A stretch of 64,000 nucleotides of DNA from Bilophila sp964538355. Lineage in GTDB: Bacteria; Desulfobacterota; Desulfovibrionia; Desulfovibrionales; Desulfovibrionaceae. The notes beneath the pieces are model-generated. The model saw nothing but the letters and a program-made list of their open reading frames with translations, was not told the DNA's origin and searched no databases. The DNA is taken from NCBI GenBank assembly GCA_964538355.1, contig CAZIFC010000005.1, positions 68,724 to 132,723 on the forward strand, in the 5' to 3' direction. The position numbers and the translations under genes are program-made. Below, piece after piece: positions 58,336-64,000 of this stretch. Within the stretch, counting starts at the first letter, position 1. Every line of letters begins with the position of its first letter.

Positions 58336-58899
58336 ATGAGCCACGAGAATATGGATCAGAATGCCATGAAGAACGACATCGCCGAAGAAGCCGCCGCGGA
58401 AACCCCGCAGGCTCCCGAACAATCGCTTGAAGAGCAGTGCCGGGAAACGGTCTGCCCCTCCTGTACCGTCAAGACGGAAGCTGACGACGCCCGCCTGCGC
58501 GCCCTCGCGGAAATGGAAAATTTCAAGAAGCGTCTCCAGCGCGACCATGACGAATACAAACGCTACGCCCACGAGCCGGTGCTCAAGGATCTTTTGCCCG
58601 CGCTGGACAGCCTCGATCTCGCCATCCAGTACGGCGGCAACGATCCCGCCTGCCAGAGCCTGCTCACCGGCGTGACCATGACCCGCAAGCTGCTTCTCGA
58701 CGCGCTGAAGAACCACGGCCTGCTCGTTGCCGGAGAAGTGGGGGAACCCTTTGATCCCGACCTGCACGAAGCCGTTTCACAGGAAGAACGCGACGATATG
58801 GAACCCGGATGCATCAGCACGGTGCATCAGCGGGGCTATCGCCTGAAAGATCGCCTGCTCCGTCCCGCCAAGGTTGCCGTCAGCCGCAAGCCTGCCTAG
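58336..58899 (+). CDS. grpE: GrpE nucleotide exchange factor
   Basis: Releases ADP from DnaK. It has 187 aa: an acidic, unstructured N-terminus (about 1-45) containing CRETVCPSC (three Cys, unusual for GrpE), a coiled-coil (ADDARLRALAEMENFKKRLQ), and the C-terminal domain (VLKDLLPALDSLDLAI; GEPFDPDLHEAVSQEER; GYRLKDRLLRPAKVAVS). ATG 58336 follows CAAGGAGCGACC. dnaK is not adjacent; mlaE starts two bases after its stop, so it leads the lipid transport genes. Confidence 0.94.
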   Translation: MSHENMDQNAMKNDIAEEAAAETPQAPEQSLEEQCRETVCPSCTVKTEADDARLRALAEMENFKKRLQRDHDEYKRYAHEPVLKDLLPALDSLDLAIQYGGNDPACQSLLTGVTMTRKLLLDALKNHGLLVAGEVGEPFDPDLHEAVSQEERDDMEPGCISTVHQRGYRLKDRLLRPAKVAVSRKPA

Positions 58900-58901
58900 T
58901 C

Positions 58902-60080
58902 ATGGCTACCGAACCGACACCGCCATTGGGCACCAGTCCTTCCCCCGCCGTCCTGCGCGTCGAGGCGGCGGAGGGGCTGGTGCGTGTTGTTTTCAGCGGA
59001 GACTGGAAGCGCGATTCGGCTGGCCCGGCCTTCCTGCCCCAGCGGGACAGCGCGCTGGAAGAAGCGGAAAGCAAGCTCGGAAACGCCGTCAAAATGGAGC
59101 TGGTGGGCGACGGCCTTGGAGAGTGGGACAGCTGCGTGCTGGTCGCCACCACCCGCCTTGTCGCCCTCGCCAGGGAACGGAACGTCCCCCTTGATGATGC
59201 CCGGCTTCCCGAAGGCGTCCGAAACCTGACCAGACTGGCTCTGGCCGTGCCGCCGAACACCGCCGCCCAGCGCAAGGCCCGCTCGATCCCCTTTCTCGAA
59301 CGGGTAGGCGGCTTCGCCCTTTCCGTACCCCGCACGATCCGGGACATTTTGTCCTTTCTGGGCGAAATCGTCATCAGCATGGGCAGGATGCTGCGGGGAC
59401 GCTCGGCCTGCACCTCCGGGAACCTCTGGCTTGCCATTCAGGAAAGCGGCGTTGAAGCCCTGCCCATCGTCTCGCTCATCAGCCTCCTCGTCGGGCTGAT
59501 CCTCGCTTTCGTCGGGGTGATCCAGCTCCAGATGTTCGGCGCGGAAATTTATGTTTCCAGCCTCGTCGCCGTGGGCATGACCCGGATCATGGGAGCCATC
59601 ATGACCGGCATCATCATCGCGGGCCGCACCGGAGCCTCCTACGCCGCCGTCATCGGAACCATGCAGGTCAACGAAGAAATCGACGCGCTCTCGACGCTCG
59701 GCGTGCCGCCCTCCGATTATCTCGTCATGCCGCGCATCATGGCTCTGACGCTCATGACCCCCATGCTGGTGCTCTATTCCGACTTCATGGGCATCATCGG
59801 CGGCTTTGCCGTCGCCGTCGGCGTCATCGGGCTGGACCCGATGGAATACTACACGTTCACGCTCAAGGGGTTCAAGCTCGACAACCTGTGGGTCGGCATG
59901 GTCCACGGGTGCGTTTACGGACTGCTCATCGCCATCACGGGCTGCTATCAGGGCCTGCGCTGCGGCCGCAACGCCGAAGCCGTAGGCCGGGCCACCACCT
60001 CGGCCGTGGTCTATTCCATCGTGGGCATCGTGCTGTCCACGGCGGTCCTCACCATGCTCTGCAATATTCTGGACATATGA
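58902..60080 (+). CDS. mlaE: MlaE-type lipid ABC transporter permease with N-terminal STAS-like domain
   Basis: Permease of an MCE-type lipid transporter that keeps the asymmetry of the outer membrane or moves phospholipids across the periplasm. It has 392 aa. Residues about 15-115 are a STAS-like domain (VRVVFSGDWKRDSAGPAFL), the usual partner part of MlaB, here fused to the permease. The permease part has IVSLISLLVGLILAFVGVIQ, ELGRMI-like IYVSSLVAVGMTRIMGAIMT, and GRTGASYAAVIGTMQVNEEI, the family core. The stop overlaps the mlaF start (ATGA). Confidence 0.92.
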   Translation: MATEPTPPLGTSPSPAVLRVEAAEGLVRVVFSGDWKRDSAGPAFLPQRDSALEEAESKLGNAVKMELVGDGLGEWDSCVLVATTRLVALARERNVPLDDARLPEGVRNLTRLALAVPPNTAAQRKARSIPFLERVGGFALSVPRTIRDILSFLGEIVISMGRMLRGRSACTSGNLWLAIQESGVEALPIVSLISLLVGLILAFVGVIQLQMFGAEIYVSSLVAVGMTRIMGAIMTGIIIAGRTGASYAAVIGTMQVNEEIDALSTLGVPPSDYLVMPRIMALTLMTPMLVLYSDFMGIIGGFAVAVGVIGLDPMEYYTFTLKGFKLDNLWVGMVHGCVYGLLIAITGCYQGLRCGRNAEAVGRATTSAVVYSIVGIVLSTAVLTMLCNILDI

Positions 60081-60868
60081 ATACCGCCACACCCATCATC
60101 GAGGCGCGGAACCTGACTGTCGGCTACGGCAGCTACGTTGTGCAGGGAAACCTCAATTTCACCATCAACCGGCAGGATGTCTTCATCATCATGGGGCCGA
60201 GCGGCTGCGGCAAAAGCTCGCTGCTGCGCGTTCTCGTGGGCCTGCTCCCGCCCGCCAGAGGACAGGTGTTCTACCGGGGACAGGACTTCTGGGCCGGAAC
60301 CGAAGAGGAACGCCAAAAGCTCCTCGGCGGGGTCGGGCTGCTCTTCCAGAGCGGCGCGCTGTGGAGTTCCATGACCCTTGCCGAAAACGTGGCCCTGCCC
60401 CTGCAACGCTACACCAAGCTCTCCCGCGCCGACATCCGGGAGCAGACGGCCCTCAAGCTGGCCCTTGTGGGGCTTGCCGGGTTCGAGGACTATTACCCGT
60501 CCGAAATCAGCGGCGGCATGCGAAAGCGCGCCGGGCTGGCCCGTGCGCTGGCTCTGGACCCCGAGATCGTCTTTTTCGACGAACCCTCGGCGGGGCTGGA
60601 CCCCGTGAGCGCGGCCCTGCTCGACGAGCTTATCCTTGAACTCAAGGAGAACATGGGCATGACCGTGGTCGTCGTCACCCATGATCTGGACAGCATCTTC
60701 ACCATCGGCAACAACAGCGTGTTTCTTGACGCGGCAACACACACCATGATTACCGGGGGAGATCCGCATGTCCTGCGCTGTGATCCCTCGCACCCCGACA
60801 TTGTCCGCTTCCTGAACCGGGGCAGGACCGATGCCTGCACCACCCACTCCAAAGGATACCGTTCATGA
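60077..60868 (+). CDS. mlaF: MlaF-type lipid ABC transporter ATP-binding protein
   Basis: Drives MlaE. It has 263 aa. Walker A IMGPSGCGKSSLLRVLVGLL (about 40-59), Q-loop LLFQSGALWSSMTLAENVAL (typical MlaF wording), signature ISGGMRKRAGLARAL, Walker B IVFFDEPSAGLDPVSA, and His in VVVVTHDLDS. It is coupled by 4-base overlaps both to mlaE before it and to mlaD after it. Confidence 0.95.
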   Translation: MNTATPIIEARNLTVGYGSYVVQGNLNFTINRQDVFIIMGPSGCGKSSLLRVLVGLLPPARGQVFYRGQDFWAGTEEERQKLLGGVGLLFQSGALWSSMTLAENVALPLQRYTKLSRADIREQTALKLALVGLAGFEDYYPSEISGGMRKRAGLARALALDPEIVFFDEPSAGLDPVSAALLDELILELKENMGMTVVVVTHDLDSIFTIGNNSVFLDAATHTMITGGDPHVLRCDPSHPDIVRFLNRGRTDACTTHSKGYRS

Positions 60869-61842
60869 GCAAATCCGCCAACAAACCCCTTATCGGCGCA
60901 TTCGTCGTCGGGGCCATCGCGCTTTTGCTGGTTGCCATTGCCGTCTTCGGTTCCGGCAAGCTGTTCCAAAGCACCAGCAAGTACGTTCTGTTTTTTGAAG
61001 GTTCCATCAGCGGGCTTTCCGTCGGTTCCCCGGTCATGTTCCGCGGGGTTCCGGTGGGCCGGGTTACGGACATCCGGCTTACGGGCAACGTCAACAGCCT
61101 GATCTTTCAGACGCCCGTGTTCATCGAACTGAACAGGGACAAGCAGGAAACGGCGTTCATCGGCGTCGGCTATGACGACGACACCAAGGAATATCTCGAC
61201 AAGCTGGTCGCCAACGGCCTGCGCGCCGTGCTGGCGACCCAGAGCCTCGTCACCGGGCAGCTCATGATCGAAATGGATTTCTACCCCAGGTCGGAACTGC
61301 CCTATACGCTGGACAAGGCCAAGGTCTACGACGGCGTCTTTGAAATCCCGACCATGCCCTCCAAGCTCGAAAACATCTGGCAGACGTTCTCCAAGATGCC
61401 CTTTGAGGTCATTGCGGACAATGTTCTCGAAATTTCCGAAAGCCTCAAAAAGGCCCTGAATACCGAGCGGGTCGACACCATCGTCCAGCACATGGACACC
61501 CTGCTCATCCAGCTTCATGAGGTAGGCAGGAGCATCGACAAGACCCTGGCAAGCGTCCGCGGGCTGTCCGAACCCTACGCCAACCTTGCCCGGAATGCCG
61601 ACAAGAGCATGGCCGAAACGCTGGAGCAGGCCAAAACAGTGCTGAAAAGCCTTGATGGGGTGGCGAAGGAGGCCGAACTGACGGCTGTTTCCACCCGAAG
61701 CCTCATCAACAAGAACAGCCCTACGGTCATTGAACTGAATCAGGCCCTCCGCGAAATCTCCGAAGCGGCCCGTGCCCTTCGCGTACTCGCCAACACCCTG
61801 GAGCGCAGCCCCGAGGCCTTGCTGCGAGGCAAGACCAGATAA
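60865..61842 (+). CDS. mlaD: MCE-domain lipid-binding protein (MlaD-like)
   Basis: Membrane-anchored MCE protein that forms the periplasmic channel for lipids. It has 325 aa: one N-terminal membrane helix (LIGAFVVGAIALLLVAIAVF, residues 9-28), an MCE domain (YVLFFEGSISGLSVGSPVMF, RGVPVGRVTDIRL), and a long helical C-terminal region (about 150-320) with leucine-rich and Asn-rich heptads (LSEPYANLARNADKSMAETL). Longer than E. coli MlaD (183 aa) and closer to the long MCE proteins of other groups. Overlaps mlaF by 4 bases. Confidence 0.92.
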   Translation: MSKSANKPLIGAFVVGAIALLLVAIAVFGSGKLFQSTSKYVLFFEGSISGLSVGSPVMFRGVPVGRVTDIRLTGNVNSLIFQTPVFIELNRDKQETAFIGVGYDDDTKEYLDKLVANGLRAVLATQSLVTGQLMIEMDFYPRSELPYTLDKAKVYDGVFEIPTMPSKLENIWQTFSKMPFEVIADNVLEISESLKKALNTERVDTIVQHMDTLLIQLHEVGRSIDKTLASVRGLSEPYANLARNADKSMAETLEQAKTVLKSLDGVAKEAELTAVSTRSLINKNSPTVIELNQALREISEAARALRVLANTLERSPEALLRGKTR

Positions 61843-61892
61843 GGAATGGCTTCCGGCCCATCATGCTTTCAGCTCATTTGTGAGGATTTCCC

Positions 61893-62489
61893 ATGCACCG
61901 CATTTCCCGTCCGCTGGCTCTTCTGGCAACCGTCGCCCTGCTCGCGACAAGCGGCTGTTCGCTTGGCCGCAGCCCGCGTCCCAACTTCTACATGCTGTCC
62001 TCGCCCGCCGAGACGGTGACGCCCTCGGGGCAGGAAAAACTGGGCGGGCCGCGCATCGCCATCGGCCCGGTTTCCATTCCGGGCTATCTGGACAGGCCGC
62101 AGCTGTTCCTGCGGGCCGGCAACAGCGTGCAGGTGGAGCTGGCCGAGTTCAACCAGTGGAGCGAACCGATGGCGGAAGGCATTACCCGCGTGCTCTGCGA
62201 CACCCTCTCCGCCTCGCTTGCGCCGCGCAGGGGCATGGCCTTTCCCATGCGCTCGCCGCAGCCCGCACAAGCCCGCATTGCCGTGGATATCGCCCGGTTC
62301 GACGGCGCACCCGGCGGAACCGTGATCCTCGACGCCGGATGGAGCCTCATCAACGGGCAAGGCGACGAAATCCGCTCGGGCCGCTTTGTACAGCGGGCTG
62401 CCGCAGGGCCGGACATCAACTCAATGGTGCAGGCACAGAGCGCGCTTCTGGCGCAGTTCGGTGCGGCTCTCGGACACATGATCCCCTAG
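61893..62489 (+). CDS. PqiC/YmbA-family ABC transport auxiliary lipoprotein
   Basis: Outer-membrane-type lipoprotein of 198 aa. The signal ends in the lipobox LATSGC (Cys22). The mature domain has NFYMLSSPAETVTPS, GPRIAIGPVSIPGYLDRPQL and FNQWSEPMAEGITRVLCDTL, as in the PqiC (DUF330) family that works with MCE transporters. It takes the place where MlaC or MlaA could be expected, suggesting that the system is a hybrid of Mla (E, F, D) and Pqi (C) parts. TGAGGATTTCCC precedes the ATG; a terminator follows its stop. Confidence 0.88.
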   Translation: MHRISRPLALLATVALLATSGCSLGRSPRPNFYMLSSPAETVTPSGQEKLGGPRIAIGPVSIPGYLDRPQLFLRAGNSVQVELAEFNQWSEPMAEGITRVLCDTLSASLAPRRGMAFPMRSPQPAQARIAVDIARFDGAPGGTVILDAGWSLINGQGDEIRSGRFVQRAAAGPDINSMVQAQSALLAQFGAALGHMIP

Positions 62490-62512
62490 GATCGCCCCCA
62501 GCCGGTTACACG

Positions 62513-62547
62513 AACGGGTGGCCTCTCAAGAGGCCACCCGTTTTTGC
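62513..62547 (+). terminator. Rho-independent terminator after the mla unit
   Basis: AACGGGTGGCCTCT and AGAGGCCACCCGTT pair completely across a very short loop, followed by TTTTT. It starts 24 bases after the lipoprotein stop. Confidence 0.9.
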
Positions 62548-62626
62548 AGACGGCAAGAGCTGCACAAGAAGGTAGCAGACTCCCCCGGATAGACACGGGG
62601 CACGACTCCCCGCCGCTCCAATTCCC

Positions 62627-63661
62627 TTATTTCCCCGGAAGCAGAAAGGCTTTCAGCTCGGCGGGATCGCACCCGCTGAACAGCAGCGGCAACGGGAACC
62701 GATCCAGCACCGGGCCGAGTGCCTCCGTCGTATACGGCACGCCGGACATGGCCTGCTCCAGATCGGAAAGTTCGCAGCTGCTCGCATCAAGGCTCTTGCC
62801 CGGCCCTGCCATGAAAAAGTCGCCGTAGAGGTGGCATTCATTCACCCGGCCCTGCCGGATGTCATACACCACCTCCACCTTGCCCCACGGAAAACGCTGC
62901 ACCTTGCGCTCCGTAAACGGGGGAGACGCGCCGTAAACCCAGTCCCACGTCGCGTATTTGGCATCCCGCAACCGGGTTATCGCCACAAAGTCTTCGGGGG
63001 TCAGGTGGTACTCCCCGCCGGAGCGGTGCTCCATGATGGCGTCACGCACGCGCTGCACCGTCAACGGAGGCTCGCCGGACCCCTGCTCCGCCAGATACCG
63101 CGCCAGATTGCCGACCCGGCTGCGGACGGAGGCCACGCCCTTTGACTTGTACTTGGCGGGGTCCACGTTGAGGGCCTGCGCCAGCACATCAAGATCGCTG
63201 TCCACCAGAATGCACCCGTGGTGCAGGAAACGCATCCCCTGCCGGCAATGCGCCACCCCCGCCACCTTGAGTCCGTCCAGCAGCAGATCGTTGCGCCCGG
63301 AGAAGGCGACCGGAAGCCCGAGCTTTCGCAAGGCTTCGGCAATGGGTTTGCCCGCCTCGCTGAACGCGGGCAGCGCGCCCTCTTTCTCCAGATGGTGGAT
63401 AAAGGTATAGTTCAGGGTTCCGGCATCGTGATAGACCGCGCCTCCGCCGGTCATGCGGCGCACGACCCCGATATCCCGCTGCCGGATGAACTCGGTATTC
63501 ACTTCCTGCCGGGTATTCTGAAAACGGCCCACCACAATGGTGGGGCTGTTTTGCCACAGGATGGCATAACCGGGGTGGCCCGGTTCAATCCGGCTCAAAA
63601 AATACTCTTCCAGCGCAAGATTGAACGCCGGATCTGTCGAAGTATTCACGATCCAGTACAT
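62627..63661 (-). CDS. lplA: Lipoate-protein ligase A
   Basis: Attaches lipoate to lipoyl domains such as GcvH, through lipoyl-AMP. It has 344 aa. Motifs: DPAFNLALEEYFL near the N-terminus, ILWQNSPTIVVGRFQNTRQE, GVVRRMTGGGAVYHDAGTLN (the RRxxGGGxVxHD signature), GRNDLLLDGLKVAG and HHGCILVDSDL. A C-terminal accessory domain follows about residue 250. Start 63661 (MYWIVNTSTDP) is chosen because ACGGAG precedes it; the upstream Met at 63691 lies inside the terminator of gcvPB. Next to gcvPB, it likely serves the glycine cleavage system. Confidence 0.92.
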   Translation of the reverse strand: MYWIVNTSTDPAFNLALEEYFLSRIEPGHPGYAILWQNSPTIVVGRFQNTRQEVNTEFIRQRDIGVVRRMTGGGAVYHDAGTLNYTFIHHLEKEGALPAFSEAGKPIAEALRKLGLPVAFSGRNDLLLDGLKVAGVAHCRQGMRFLHHGCILVDSDLDVLAQALNVDPAKYKSKGVASVRSRVGNLARYLAEQGSGEPPLTVQRVRDAIMEHRSGGEYHLTPEDFVAITRLRDAKYATWDWVYGASPPFTERKVQRFPWGKVEVVYDIRQGRVNECHLYGDFFMAGPGKSLDASSCELSDLEQAMSGVPYTTEALGPVLDRFPLPLLFSGCDPAELKAFLLPGK

Positions 63662-63676
63662 GGTGCGGCTCCGTAC

Positions 63677-63717
63677 AAAAAAGGCTTCCATAATGGCAAA
63701 AACCCATTACGGAAGCC
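63677..63717 (-). terminator. Rho-independent terminator after gcvPB
   Basis: On the minus strand GGCTTCCGTAATGG pairs with CCATTATGGAAGCC (one mismatch) and TTTTTT follows. It lies 52 bases past the gcvPB stop and just before the lplA start. Confidence 0.85.
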
Positions 63718-63768
63718 GAGAGAAGGGAACGGCGGGGAGGAGCTTCCCTCCCCTGCCGCGTTTCAGCA

Positions 63769-64000
63769 TTACATATCGCCCGTGAGCACGGGCTTGCGGG
63801 CTGCGCCCACCTCGTCGACTCGACCCACTTTAGTCTTCGTCGGCGCGGCGTGCAACTGATCAGGGTTCGCCTCCGCCAGTTCCGCGATGGAGCGCATGGC
63901 GTCGATGAAGGCGTCCAGATCTTCAAGAGCTTCCGATTCGGTCGGCTCGATCATGATCGCCCCGTGCACCACGAGCGGGAAATAGATGGTCGGGGGATGG
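63769..64000 (-). CDS. gcvPB: Glycine dehydrogenase (decarboxylating) subunit 2, C-terminal part
   Basis: PLP-dependent P-protein of the glycine cleavage system, second subunit of the two-part form. Only the last 76 residues are in the window; the 5' part lies past the right edge. The visible sequence HPPTIYFPLVVHGAIMIEPT followed by ESEALEDLDAFIDAMRSIAE is the well-conserved end of GcvPB. The last residues KPVLTGDM are a weakly conserved tail. lplA, for lipoylation of GcvH, is the next gene downstream. Confidence 0.88.
   Translation of the reverse strand, partial: HPPTIYFPLVVHGAIMIEPTESEALEDLDAFIDAMRSIAELAEANPDQLHAAPTKTKVGRVDEVGAARKPVLTGDM

Noticed and set aside
63662..63691. Alternative lplA start ten codons upstream
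   Set aside because: That ATG lies inside the T-run hairpin that ends gcvPB and has no ribosome site; 63661 has one.

Overview
The window is GC-rich, densely coded DNA from a Gram-negative anaerobe. It fits best with the Desulfovibrionaceae (sulfate-reducing or sulfite-respiring Desulfobacterota). The reasons are a TunR-type regulator (a degenerate tyrosine-recombinase fold fused to Mop domains) beside modABC, a long selenium-linked molybdenum hydroxylase cluster, anaerobic glpABC, and typical gene arrangements such as ileS-lspA and rpsF-rpsR-rplI-dnaB. The species cannot be read from sequence alone. The window contains one 100-N scaffold gap.

Layout: 1-2524 is the 5' part of a type I-F Cas2-Cas3 gene leaving the left edge on the minus strand. 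2731-3027 is a small unknown protein. 3104-6897 holds rpsF-rpsR-rplI-dnaB, a serine acetyltransferase and a tiny lipoprotein. 7000-24569 is the main accessory block, a selenium-linked purine/urate catabolism cluster (ygeY, carbamate kinase, ygeW, xdhD, ssnA, hyuA, ygfK, yqeB, xdhA, xdhB, xdhC) headed by a near-consensus sigma-54 promoter with an upstream palindromic site. 24639-30251 holds a lipoprotein, ileS-lspA-PLDc_N, cpoB and tRNA-Met. 30731-33479 is a second selenium-linked operon (yedE, tusA-like, DUF3343, a YjeF_C-fold protein). A minus-strand NCS2 purine permease follows.

35157-39160 (minus) is a chaperone operon cbpA-cbpM-clpB, divergent from a large TerB-like/dynamin-like GTPase. 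Then come GNAT, CreA, TrmO, SlyX and EVE genes. 44839-48648 is the molybdate/tungstate region: modA, tunR and modBC, with a 13-base motif shared by both mod promoter regions. 48900-53090 is glpABC. A type IV pilin-like gene carries the scaffold gap, which looks like an assembly artefact because the two flanks are identical over 55 bases. The right end holds feoA-feoB with a Cys-rich membrane partner, a lone dipeptide ABC ATPase, grpE, an Mla-type lipid transport operon (mlaE-mlaF-mlaD-pqiC), lplA and the 3' end of gcvPB.

How the parts fit: the NCS2 permease could import purines. The two molybdenum hydroxylases and YgfK would feed SsnA, HyuA, YgeY and YgeW, and carbamate kinase would recover ATP from carbamoyl phosphate. 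YqeB and the YedE operon would supply selenium to the hydroxylases, and ModABC/TunR would control their molybdenum. A dispersed repeat of about 100 bp occurs three times, each time in the same orientation between a stop codon and a terminator. This looks like a recurring 3'-UTR element of the genome.
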